A DNA stretch of 64,000 bases from Hydrogeniiclostridium mannosilyticum (GTDB lineage Bacteria > Bacillota > Clostridia > Oscillospirales > Acutalibacteraceae), in NCBI RefSeq assembly GCF_003268275.1, contig NZ_QLYR01000001.1:248001-312000 (forward strand), written 5' to 3'. The notes under the pieces are model-generated. The model was given only the letters and a program-made list of their open reading frames with translations. It made no database searches and was not told the DNA's origin. Numbering within the stretch: the first letter of the stretch is position 1; each line of letters begins with the position of its first letter. The translations under genes and the position numbers were made by a program. Positions 8,101 to 14,304 of the stretch are shown here, in pieces.

Positions 8101-9394
8101 TCGCCGTGGTGTAGGTATCCAGCAGGGTTTCTCCCTTGAACATCCCGTACACAGCGCCATCCAAGGTGGAATCGCCCTGTGCTTCGCCGGTGGCGGAGTC
8201 CACTTTCTCCATCTCCACGGTGAATTTCTTCAGGATATTGGAAAAGCTCACGCTGGAGGTCCGGCCGGGGTAGATGGTTACCTGCTGGGATTCGGGCTGG
8301 ACGTATTTGTCCGGGGCCTTTTCGGTTACGGTGTAATTTCCAGCTTGGAGGTTATCCACGCGAATGGTCCCATCCGGCCCCGTCACCACATCCTTTTCAA
8401 CACCGTTGCCGGAGATGTGGAAAGGAATGCCGGAAACCTCTCCATCTTCAGAGGTTTTCACAAGCTGCAGGGTACCTGCTTTGATTTCAAGGGAGAAGTA
8501 GCATTTCACCGGTTCTGCGGAACCTTTCACATCGAAGGTGACCACGTTCTGGTACTCGTCCCGCAGCCAGTATTTGGTACCGCCCGTTACCACGCCGGGA
8601 ACAGAAGAGGGCAGCCGCTTTTCGGCGGTAATGGTACCGAATTCCTTTTTATCGGTGGAAATACGAAGCTGGTTCCCGCTGACGGAAAAATCCACGCCCG
8701 GATAGCTGACCGCGAAATTTCCCAGCACATTGTTCTCATCCACCAGTGTGGTTTCGTTTTTTCCATTGCTCTCGTTGTATTTGAGGTCATGGGTATATGC
8801 TCCGACCGCGCTGGGATCGCCGGTAGCAAAGGACGGGATGGTGTGGTAATTCACGACGTTTTCCCGAAGCTGATAGAAGATAGGCTTCGCGGCGGGGCTG
8901 TTTGCGGTGAATTCATTGACGATCTGCGTTTCGTACCCGGTCCCCAACTGCCCATGGGCAATGAGCCAGATGAGAATTTGGGTGGCGATGTACTCGTCGA
9001 TGGCACTGCCGCCGTACTTGGTTCCGGTTTCCACGTTGTATCCCAAGGTCAGGGCGGTGTTAATCATGGATTTCTGCCCGGCGGTAAAAGCGGCGTAATC
9101 ATCCGACTGGTCATAACCGATCCCTGTGTGTACGCCTACACTGAACTGGATGCAGTAGGCGGTGCGGAAGGCTTTCAGGTCGTTGATCCGCAGTTCGGTG
9201 AACTTATCGGAGTTGTACCCGCCGAACGGGGCCGGAAGATTGGAACTGAGGGAATATCCTCTGCTCTTGTGGTCGATCATGGAGATGTACCCGTCATACT
9301 CATATTCTTTGGCAAAAGCGCTGCTTGGGAAAATCCCAAAACAGAGCAGTACCGCCATCATCATGGACAGCAGCCGTTTCAGATGTTTTTTCAT
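5114..9394 (-). CDS. Thioester-domain, SpaA/Cna-B repeat cell-wall adhesin (1426 aa)
   Basis: A signal peptide (residues 1-28, ending SSAFA) is followed by a thioester domain: Cys81 in the AYCIQF motif and Gln139 in ATQILIW are the expected pair for the internal thioester that traps host or partner-cell surface amines. Residues about 306-500 hold the first Cna-B/SpaA-type repeats (LQLVKTSEDGEVSGIPF, MEKVDSATGEA), a Ser/Pro/Glu low-complexity stalk spans about 503-635, and several more SpaA-like repeats run to about 1370. The C-terminus has the sorting signal VPQTGD, a hydrophobic helix and a KKKK-containing tail. The coupled class B sortase downstream should anchor it. In conjugative elements of this type such proteins mediate mating-pair attachment; host adhesion is an alternative. 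Confidence 0.93.
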   Translation of the reverse strand: MKKHLKRLLSMMMAVLLCFGIFPSSAFAKEYEYDGYISMIDHKSRGYSLSSNLPAPFGGYNSDKFTELRINDLKAFRTAYCIQFSVGVHTGIGYDQSDDYAAFTAGQKSMINTALTLGYNVETGTKYGGSAIDEYIATQILIWLIAHGQLGTGYETQIVNEFTANSPAAKPIFYQLRENVVNYHTIPSFATGDPSAVGAYTHDLKYNESNGKNETTLVDENNVLGNFAVSYPGVDFSVSGNQLRISTDKKEFGTITAEKRLPSSVPGVVTGGTKYWLRDEYQNVVTFDVKGSAEPVKCYFSLEIKAGTLQLVKTSEDGEVSGIPFHISGNGVEKDVVTGPDGTIRVDNLQAGNYTVTEKAPDKYVQPESQQVTIYPGRTSSVSFSNILKKFTVEMEKVDSATGEAQGDSTLDGAVYGMFKGETLLDTYTTANGGKFTTKEYPCGPDYSIREISPSEGYLLDETVYPVGAEPGNFTLENNSIPMTATEDVILGSIAITKHTDQPAIPDQEEPAPQSDAPAEESNPAESVPVEDVPVEEPAESNSVEEAPTSSSSGISESTPVPEDADASSSQPEESAESGPTAESAEEPSPESSPAPESEPQPAPSVSSVPEIIPAAASLASKAPVLPLSAAASSDDVQIEQPEEGAQFQIYLASAGSYENAKETERDLLTTDSYGFARSKDLPYGLYIVHQTKGAEGQKFVPDFSVFISEHGKTYYFILNNPTFTSLIRFEKKDAESGKIIPLAGTAVKIRNADTGEWVVQHINYPSPIDIDTFVTDATGTLMLPEPLPFGNYELYEQQSPWGYVLDKEPVPFVVDGSQDVVTVEKYNIPQKGTITVSKEGEVFSHVVESGGMYQPQYEVQGQPGAVYEITALEDVVTPDGTVHMKAGELAATLTTGSDGTATSEPLYLGRYQVKEITAPDGMVIDPEPKEVVLPYAGQEVEITSASVGFVNERQKVEISLKKLLEQDETFSLGMNEEWKNITFGLFAAEQLTASDGTSIPADGLMETIGIDENGNAVFTTDIPCGASLYVQEIGTDDHYILSDQKYPVVFEYAGQDVAKVEIEVNDGEAIENTLKRGKISGWKVDQDGFELAGAKIGLFRFDETEFTEETAFLVTESNEIGCFEFDKVPVGNWLVREIASPAAFVLTEETFPVEITEDGQTIEIRIENQIIKGTAETTKVDADYPDHKLSGAVFEVYADVDNNGEFNADIDKLAGEMVETEPGLYQMKDLVYGNYFLHEKESPEFFQKDDGYYPFSITENEAIVRIETEAGVGFLNKAQTGSLKVVKTADDDKIEGRTFKISGTDFMGNPYEQEFQTDEKGEIHAELRVGEYTVSEVAGEDAEKYILPDDQTIEIKAGETTTVKMHNKLVPEVPTVPQTGDHPWTPAVLIGLSVLAVLSAGGLLVLRFAGKKKKATGDEDQGAEE

Positions 9395-9415
9395 ACGATT
9401 CTCCTTTTAGACAAA

Positions 9416-9466
9416 ATAAAAAAAGGCCCCCGCAGGCTGGGAGAGAGCTCTCAGTCCACGGGGGCC
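9416..9466 (-). terminator. Stem-loop with T-tract between cyclotransferase and adhesin genes
   Basis: Arms GGCCCCCG (9425-9432) and CGGGGGCC (9459-9466) enclose a second pairing of GAGAG with CTCTC. On the minus strand the stem is followed at once by seven T, the form of an intrinsic terminator after the cyclotransferase stop (9477). Only about 20 bases separate the T-tract from the adhesin ATG (9394), which leaves no room for a promoter, so read-through or antitermination must feed the adhesin. It shares sequence with the stem-loop at 11039-11087. Confidence 0.7.
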
Positions 9467-9476
9467 AGTGTTCAGA

Positions 9477-9995
9477 TTATCGTTCTTCGCCGCTTTTCCG
9501 GCGATGGTGTTTTTTCTGCGGAACTGCTTTCTTCGGCAATTCCCTTTGGGTAAGCCAGACTGCTTCCAAAACAGGGGCGATTTCGATCCCATTCTGTCGG
9601 CAGCCGTTTAGGATTCCTTCCAGATAGGCTTTGGAGGGCATGGCAGGGACATCCTTGTAAGGGCTGTTCATGGTGTAGGCCATGATTTCCCTCTGCCGTC
9701 CATTCCGATCCGTCACGGTGACAGGTTCCTTCCCATATAGATAGGGAAATCCCTCGTAATGGTCCAGATGCTGTTCATCCTGTTCGGAGATCCGCCACAG
9801 GACGCCATCCACACAGCTTCCTTCTGCCGGAAGAATGGTGGCAACGCCATTCCCGCCGCCGTTCATGCAAAAGGCAAGGCGGTATCCTTCCAAGCGGACG
9901 GTATCCACCACTTCCGCATCGGGGCAGCGAAACGCCATCTGGTTTAGGTTCATATTGCTTCCATAAGCAAAATAGAGTTTTTCGTTGGTTTTCAT
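9477..9995 (-). CDS. Gamma-glutamylcyclotransferase-like (AIG2/GGCT fold) protein
   Basis: A 172-residue protein. The GGCT-fold signature YFAYGSNMN is at residues 8-16 (YGSN loop binds the gamma-glutamyl or amide substrate) and the conserved acidic residue expected to act as general base lies in the HLDHYEGFP segment (Glu near residue 81). The C-terminus is very basic (PKKAVPQKKHHRRKSGEER). These enzymes cleave gamma-glutamyl bonds with cyclisation. ATG at 9995 is preferred over the GTG directly before it, after AGAGG. It begins 5 bases after the amidoligase stop, and such an amidoligase plus GGCT pair is a described mobile-element gene neighbourhood, where the two are thought to attach and remove an amide-linked amino acid; substrate unknown. 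Confidence 0.85.
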   Translation of the reverse strand: MKTNEKLYFAYGSNMNLNQMAFRCPDAEVVDTVRLEGYRLAFCMNGGGNGVATILPAEGSCVDGVLWRISEQDEQHLDHYEGFPYLYGKEPVTVTDRNGRQREIMAYTMNSPYKDVPAMPSKAYLEGILNGCRQNGIEIAPVLEAVWLTQRELPKKAVPQKKHHRRKSGEER

Positions 9996-10000
9996 CACCT

Positions 10001-10954
10001 CTATCGTTCTTGGTTTCGGCGGTTCTGCAGGCTGGGGTATTGGGCTTTGTCATACCGCCACGCCCGATCGCCGGGAAGGTTCGAGAGCAAGTGCTCCCGC
10101 ACATTTTTGTATTCCGGCCCGATGAGGCCCAGCCGCAAAAGAAAGGTGCGGAAGGTAAAGGCGGGGTTTTCGCTGATCTCGGTTTTTCGCATGACGGTCC
10201 TGCTCTGGTTGATAGCCTGTGCGGAAATCGCCAGCGCCAGTGTGATATTCGCCCGAACCTTACCGGCATGGAGGGTGCTTTCAAAACAGCGCCATTCCAA
10301 GGTGCCGCGATAGAACACCGAATGAAGGTTCAGGGCGTAATACCTTGTCCAGTTGTAGTGCTCATAGCTTCCGTCAGAACCCTCATACCATTCCCGCCTT
10401 AACCGGTCCATGGTGGTATTGGTGGGAAGCTTGCGGATTTTCTCCAGCATGGGTTCCCGCACCTTCTGGCACCAGCGCTCCACCCGGTGTTCATTGACAT
10501 TGAGGGCTTTAAACAGGATATCCTCTTTGGAATACATAATGGAAAGGGCGTTTTTGAGACTTTGCGGGGTATGTTTGGAGGCGTTCACATGGACGTGCAT
10601 CCCGCAGCTTTCATTCACCACAGCCCCCGCATGGCGGAGGGTGCGGACAACCTCCTGCAGCTTCGGCATTTCCCTGTATTCCAGTTTGGGGGAATTCATT
10701 TCCACCTTGTAGGCGCTGTCACCGATGGCAAGCAGCTGCCGCCCGATCCGGTGGGAACCATGGATGCTGGAGTCGTAGACAAACCGCCATGTTTTCCCCT
10801 CATTGTCGGTTACCTCCCACGGGTCATAGGTGCGGGAAGAACGGGAATGGACAGCGGTGGTCCCGAACAGGGAAGCCACCGCTTCCGCCGCCTGCTGGCG
10901 GGTCAGCCCCGTCATCTCAATTTCACAGCCAAAATATTGGTCTTTTAAATCAAT
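10001..10954 (-). CDS. GS-fold amidoligase (Amidoligase_2 type), probable AUU start
   Basis: Family members ligate amines to carboxylates with ATP, using the glutamine-synthetase fold. The frame from the first ATG (10915) lacks the conserved N-terminal strand; extending it to the ATT at 10954 restores DLKDQYFGCEIEMTG, in which the EIE motif should supply metal-binding glutamates. A TGA at 10966-10964 closes the frame just upstream and a GGAGG lies 12 bases before the ATT. Further motifs are ESCGMHVHVNAS (about residue 113, His-rich metal or substrate site), NLHSVFYRGTLEWRCFEST (about 210, strand carrying Arg and Glu of the active site). It is followed 5 bases later by the cyclotransferase. 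Function inferred from family; the substrate is unknown. Confidence 0.82.
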   Translation of the reverse strand: MDLKDQYFGCEIEMTGLTRQQAAEAVASLFGTTAVHSRSSRTYDPWEVTDNEGKTWRFVYDSSIHGSHRIGRQLLAIGDSAYKVEMNSPKLEYREMPKLQEVVRTLRHAGAVVNESCGMHVHVNASKHTPQSLKNALSIMYSKEDILFKALNVNEHRVERWCQKVREPMLEKIRKLPTNTTMDRLRREWYEGSDGSYEHYNWTRYYALNLHSVFYRGTLEWRCFESTLHAGKVRANITLALAISAQAINQSRTVMRKTEISENPAFTFRTFLLRLGLIGPEYKNVREHLLSNLPGDRAWRYDKAQYPSLQNRRNQER

Positions 10955-11038
10955 CGATGGTGGTCACCTCCCGTTTTTTTCGAATTGTTATGGGTTTTAA
11001 ATATCACGCTCCTTCGCTAAAATGTAAATATATATGAA

Positions 11039-11087
11039 AACACCCCCGCAGGCGGCTGGGGCTGTACCTCAGTCCTGCGGGGGTGTT
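11039..11087 (-). terminator. Stem-loop between the RHH-like gene and the amidoligase gene
   Basis: Perfect 14-base arms (11039-11052 and 11074-11087) form a very stable stem on the minus strand, followed by only four T and a C. It lies 10 bases after the stop of the 11097-11600 gene and about 85 bases ahead of the amidoligase start. The internal sequence GGACTGAG...CCCAGCC is shared with the stem-loop at 9425-9466, which suggests a common element rather than two unrelated terminators. Confidence 0.6.
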
Positions 11088-11096
11088 GTTGGCTTT

Positions 11097-11600
11097 TTAT
11101 TCGTAGGATTCTTCTGTTTCAAAGGATTCGTCGGTTTCTATGGCATCGTCATCCGGCTCGGTTTCTTCATCCTCATCCTGATTCCAGCTTTCCGGCATGG
11201 CATCCTCATCGTCCCCGCCGTTTTCGGGGCTTTCTGCGGGTTCCCAGCCGTTCTCTGCCTGTTCCTCATGCTCGGCGGCTCTGGCGGCTTCGAATTCTTC
11301 TTCGGCTTCCTCCAGCGCCTGTTCGATCAGCCCGATGACGAATTCCTTTTGGGTGAGGCGGCGGTGATAGGCTTTCTCGTAGCGGTCAAGGTATTCCTTC
11401 ACCCTCTGGAACAATTCCTCGCTTACCTGAAATGCTAATGTCCTTCCTTTTTCCATAGTCTTGTTAACCCCTTTCTCATAATGTTCCCGGATAACCATTT
11501 CGATGAATTTGCTCATGGTGCTTTCCGTTTCCCGGATTTCCTCGCTAATTCGGTTATGCAGATCCAGCGGGATTTTACAGGTTACGCCCTTGGTTTCCAT
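11097..11600 (-). CDS. Ribbon-helix-helix-like ICE protein with acidic tail
   Basis: ATG at 11600 after a GGGAGCG RBS is favoured over an upstream start because the preceding residues are not protein-like. The 167-residue product has an N-terminal segment METKGVTCKIPLDLHNRISE followed by TMSKFIEMVIREHYEKG, the beta-strand then two-helix pattern of RHH DNA-binding or relaxosome accessory proteins, and a second similar segment (TLAFQVSEELFQRVKEYL, LTQKEFVIGLIEQALEEAE). The last 60 residues are almost entirely Glu/Asp with Ser and Thr. It may be a copy or transfer regulator, or a ParR-like accessory. The role is inferred from fold only. Confidence 0.6.
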   Translation of the reverse strand: METKGVTCKIPLDLHNRISEEIRETESTMSKFIEMVIREHYEKGVNKTMEKGRTLAFQVSEELFQRVKEYLDRYEKAYHRRLTQKEFVIGLIEQALEEAEEEFEAARAAEHEEQAENGWEPAESPENGGDDEDAMPESWNQDEDEETEPDDDAIETDESFETEESYE

Positions 11601-11749
11601 GCTCCATCGCTCCCTTTCAATTTTTCTCCCTTTCGGGCAACACAAGCATATCGAAAAAGCTGGGATAAAGCTATCACCAAGAGCAACAACCTTTCAGCCA
11701 AAGCAGGGGCAACATACGTCACAACCAATAAAGGCCGTGTTGGGGGTTT

Positions 11750-12298
11750 TCAGCGGCTTGGCCCTTCCATTTTCTTTTGCTTTTTTGGGGTAACTGGCTG
11801 CATATCCTCAAAGAAATATCCGGCCATCTGCTTCATCCGGTTAAAATCCTGTTCTTCCGGTATTGCAACCGTCAGGACAACGGCGTCTGAGATGCGGCTT
11901 TTTCCGTTTTCCCGGTAGTATTCCTCAAAACTGCCCCACCAGCCATCCGCGCCGGTCCTGATTATATCGTCGCGCCCGTCAATGCTGAGGTAATAGCGGG
12001 CGGTATCCACGCCGATGGATTTTCCATCTATTTTTTTGGAGGCGTAGATCTTCTCATCGGCATAGACGTCTATGGTCTGCCTTGGGGCAAGGTAAAGCGT
12101 CATCGTCCGGTCTGTGTATTCGGGGTATTTCTCATTCGGCTTCTCCAGCAGGACAAGCCGGGCCGCGTCGAAGGATTTGGGCGGTTTGTAATCCACGGTG
12201 AGGCGTTTGAGCTCGGCCCCTTTGAAATCCTCGAAATACAGGGGATCGCCAAACACAATGTGCTTGGGGTTTTTGATTTTGTAGATTTCTTTTCTCAT
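11750..12298 (-). CDS. ICE protein of unknown function (182 aa)
   Basis: A soluble 182-residue protein starting at an ATG at 12298 after a purine-rich stretch (GAAAGGAACCGACTG). The N-terminus reads KNPKHIVFGDPLYFEDFKG and an internal segment TMTLYLAPRQTIDVYADEK looks like beta structure, followed by GADGWWGSFEEYYRENGKSR. The C-terminus is basic (TPKKQKKMEGPSR). I do not recognise a family. It lies 28 bases downstream of the ParR-like gene, in the same direction, with no terminator seen between, so it is probably co-transcribed with parM/parR. Confidence 0.6.
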   Translation of the reverse strand: MRKEIYKIKNPKHIVFGDPLYFEDFKGAELKRLTVDYKPPKSFDAARLVLLEKPNEKYPEYTDRTMTLYLAPRQTIDVYADEKIYASKKIDGKSIGVDTARYYLSIDGRDDIIRTGADGWWGSFEEYYRENGKSRISDAVVLTVAIPEEQDFNRMKQMAGYFFEDMQPVTPKKQKKMEGPSR

Positions 12299-12326
12299 CA
12301 GTCGGTTCCTTTCGTTTTAAACAGAG

Positions 12327-12602
12327 TTAATCTTCTCCCAGCAGGGAACCGAGGAAGCCCATCATCTCCTGCGGGATGGCTTCCTCCGGCTGCTTCACAG
12401 GCTGGGAAGGGACAGCTTGCAGTTCTTCCCGCAGCACCCGCCGCAGGGTAGTTTCAAAGGTTTCCTTTTCTTCGCTCTCCAGAATCGCCTGCACCAGAAA
12501 GGCATTTTTCTGCCCGTCCGGCACAGCCTGCAGGATTTCCCAAGCCCTGCGGTGGCGCTCATTCTGGAGGTTGGGGCGGAAGCCGAATAGGGGCCTGTTC
12601 AT
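12327..12602 (-). CDS. ParR-like DNA-binding partner of the actin-like protein
   Basis: A 91-residue protein whose ATG overlaps the 3' end of the actin-like gene by 4 bases (12599-12602). The N-terminal half is basic and helical (FRPNLQNERHRRAWEILQAVPDGQKNAFLVQAILESEE), and the C-terminal third is Pro/Glu-rich ending in a hydrophobic-acidic peptide EMMGFLGSLLGED, like the C-terminal peptide with which ParR-type adaptors contact ParM filaments. Family assignment rests mainly on size, helix pattern and coupling to the actin-like gene. No sequence family can be confirmed by eye. Confidence 0.55.
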   Translation of the reverse strand: MNRPLFGFRPNLQNERHRRAWEILQAVPDGQKNAFLVQAILESEEKETFETTLRRVLREELQAVPSQPVKQPEEAIPQEMMGFLGSLLGED

Positions 12603-13519
12603 CCCTTGCTCACACTGCCCGACAAATGCCCCAAAATCCTCTCGAATCCTTCGGCGTTCACACGTTCGTCAATCAGGGCAAAAGTCCGGCACAGGCTGTC
12701 CTGTTCGCTCACGTTGCCCTTGACCACCGCCGCGCCGCCGCCCAGCATGACTACCGGGATGGCTTTGAGGTCAAACCCCGATTCCATGGCTGACGAGAGA
12801 AGCCGTTCGGTGTAGAGACGGCCCTGCTTTTGGATGATGCTTCGGGCGTCCTCGTCCATGCTGCAGGGCTTTCCCGCCAGCACTCGTTCCACCTGCGCGT
12901 CGGTCACAGACAGTCCGGTATCCCGGCGAATCTGTTCCTTCGTTTCGTCAATGCAGCGGATCATGCCGAGTTCCAAGCTGCGGCAGGTCGAAGCGTTTGG
13001 GACGCCGTTGTCCAGCCGCATGAGATCCACCGTCCAGCCACCAATGTCCATAAGCAGGACAGAAGGTTCGTTCTGGATGAGCTCCGGGTGGATGGCGATG
13101 GCAGAATACCCCTGCGGGAACAGCTTCACATCTTCGATGGTGATTTTATAGGCGATTCCTTCGAACCGATAACTGACCGGCTGGGAAGAACGCAGAAGGT
13201 ATTCCCGGAAGGGCTTTTTCTCACGGCCAAAGCCAGCCAGAGGTAGCCCTGCGGCAAGCTTGACGGAACACTCTGGCATTCCGCCCCGCTGCTTGATCTC
13301 CTTGGCGATGGCGGCAAGGGTAAGCAGGTAGTAATTGTCGTTCTCCATTTTGTTTCGCAGGATCGGCTGTCTGCCGGTTCCGCAGACATAAAACTTCCCG
13401 CCGTACTCCAATGTGTTCTGCAGGGTGTAGGGTTCGTGGGAATATTCCGAGATACCGGCTGGGAAAGAAAAATGCCGGGTTTTGATGGCGTAATAGCCGT
13501 GGTCTATACCGATGTTCAT
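12599..13519 (-). CDS. ParM/StbA-like actin-family segregation ATPase
   Basis: The 306-residue product has the actin-like ATPase layout: phosphate-1 loop NIGIDHGYYAIKT at the N-terminus, phosphate-2 loop LLMDIGGWTVDL near residue 160, and the adenosine loop PVVMLGGGAAVVKG near 260. In plasmids and ICEs such proteins form filaments that push replicated copies apart. ATG at 13519 is preferred because an upstream in-frame ATG (13531) directly touches the AAGAAAGG RBS. The partner gene overlaps downstream. A partition system in an integrating element suggests a replicating circular stage. The centromere should lie nearby, but I see no clear iterons in the 200 bases upstream. Confidence 0.85.
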   Translation of the reverse strand: MNIGIDHGYYAIKTRHFSFPAGISEYSHEPYTLQNTLEYGGKFYVCGTGRQPILRNKMENDNYYLLTLAAIAKEIKQRGGMPECSVKLAAGLPLAGFGREKKPFREYLLRSSQPVSYRFEGIAYKITIEDVKLFPQGYSAIAIHPELIQNEPSVLLMDIGGWTVDLMRLDNGVPNASTCRSLELGMIRCIDETKEQIRRDTGLSVTDAQVERVLAGKPCSMDEDARSIIQKQGRLYTERLLSSAMESGFDLKAIPVVMLGGGAAVVKGNVSEQDSLCRTFALIDERVNAEGFERILGHLSGSVSKG

Positions 13520-13675
13520 GATTGTTAGCATCCTTTCTTGACGGTTGTTGAAAACTTGGAAGGTTTACTGGTTTGGAGTAAGCTTGCTGGAGGGAATCCT
13601 GTTCTTTCCCAGCCAGGTAAGTAATTTAGGGGGTGAGGGTGTGGGAGAGGGGGAAAGCGAAGAGTCGCTGCGAAA

Positions 13676-13704
13676 AACCTCCCCGGCGGCCTGCCGGGGA
13701 GGTT
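13676..13704. repeat. Perfect inverted repeat, 12-base arms
   Basis: Arms AACCTCCCCGGC (13676-13687) and GCCGGGGAGGTT (13693-13704) around a 5-base loop. On the minus strand it is followed by five T, on the plus strand by CTAAAAAAG, so it could act as a weak terminator towards parM or as a structural site in the putative boundary region. Confidence 0.6.
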
Positions 13705-13835
13705 CTAAAAAAGGGCGCACTACCCCCTTGTATCTTGAGGGCTTAAAATTGGCCCGTTTTGGGGATTCGTCAATCTGTCTATGAAACTGCCGGAAACTTC
13801 TACACTTCTGGCAACGGGAAAAAGGTGTAAAACGC

Positions 13836-13882
13836 AAAAAAGCGGGGCCTCCGGCCTGAATTTTCAGGCGGAAGCCCCGCTT
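13836..13882 (-). terminator. GC-rich intrinsic terminator on minus strand
   Basis: Outer arms AAGCGGGGC (13840-13848) and GCCCCGCTT (13874-13882) plus inner pairing of CCGGCCTGAA with TTCAGGCGG. On the minus strand the stem is followed by a run of six T. It lies downstream of the tRNA terminator and may shield the element from chromosomal transcription. Confidence 0.6.
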
Positions 13883-13977
13883 TGACGGATTTTGCTGCGG
13901 TTTGCTGTTTGGACATCTACGGTAAAACCGTTTTTCGGATTTTGCTCCAAAAAGCCCGCAAACCCGCATGAATACTG

Positions 13978-14012
13978 AAAAAAATTGGGTGACATCTTTT
14001 TTGTCACCCAAT
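13978..14012 (-). terminator. Terminator of tRNA-Leu(CAG)
   Basis: Arms ATTGGGTGACA and TGTCACCCAAT with an 7-base T/A-rich loop, followed on the minus strand by seven T. It begins directly after the encoded CCA of the tRNA, so the tRNA transcription unit is intact. Confidence 0.85.
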
Positions 14013-14014
14013 CA

Positions 14015-14101
14015 TGGTGCGGGTAAGAGGACTTGAACCTCCATGAAATTGCTTTCATATGGACCTGAACCATACGCGTCTGCCAATTCCGCCATACCCG
14101 C
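14015..14101 (-). tRNA. tRNA-Leu (anticodon CAG), CCA encoded
   Basis: Minus-strand gene of 87 bases with a 7-bp acceptor stem (GCGGGTA with TACCCGC), discriminator A and encoded CCA. The anticodon arm TATGG-TTCAGGT-CCATA gives anticodon CAG, and the long variable arm (TGAAAGCAATTTCA) is typical of class II leucine tRNAs. The T arm GGTTCAAGTCC is canonical. It borders the ICE end. Confidence 0.95.
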
Positions 14102-14175
14102 TTATTTACTGTCCGTGACAGCTTTTATATAATAGCATATGCCCGAATCATTGTCAAGCAGATATTTTTATTTTT

Positions 14176-14228
14176 CTTGTAAAATTCGCGCAATAATTTT
14201 AGGACACAAAATTCTCCTTGTAAAATTC
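14176..14228. repeat. 12-base direct repeat upstream of the GH125 gene
   Basis: CTTGTAAAATTC occurs at 14176-14187 and again at 14217-14228, a spacing of 41 bases, in the AT-rich 200 bases between the tRNA and the mannosidase gene. The second copy lies just before a TATAC/TATAAT-like stretch near 14252, so it may be an operator, but chance in AT-rich DNA cannot be excluded. Confidence 0.35.
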
Positions 14229-14304
14229 TTTTATTTTTGGCATACTTAAATTATATACAATACCAATTTTAATCAAAATGTAACCCCGAAAGGAGCAATT
14301 GCGA

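Larger units (their letters stand above)
13520..14014. other. Gene-free stretch holding the probable ICE/chromosome boundary
   Basis: About 495 bases with no credible gene. From the parM end it holds a G-rich stretch (13629-13665), a perfect 12-base-arm hairpin (13676-13704), a GC-rich terminator-like hairpin (13836-13882) and the tRNA-Leu terminator (13978-14012). The last intact element gene is on one side and a chromosomal tRNA gene with its own terminator on the other, so the recombination junction is probably here. No integrase gene and no obvious duplicate of the tRNA 3' end were found in the window. Confidence 0.5.

Noticed and set aside
7898-9553. 551-residue plus-strand open frame
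   Set aside because: It lies antisense to the thioester adhesin, whose signal peptide, repeats and sorting motif are clear; the plus frame has no domain signs and is a shadow.
13565-14011. 148-residue minus-strand frame at the ICE edge
   Set aside because: It runs through the tRNA terminator and GC-rich hairpins and has no RBS or protein character.
14015-14101. Duplicate of the tRNA-Leu 3' end as ICE attachment site
   Set aside because: No second copy of the tRNA 3' end is visible inside the window, and the tRNA terminator separates it from the element genes; the other end is outside the window.
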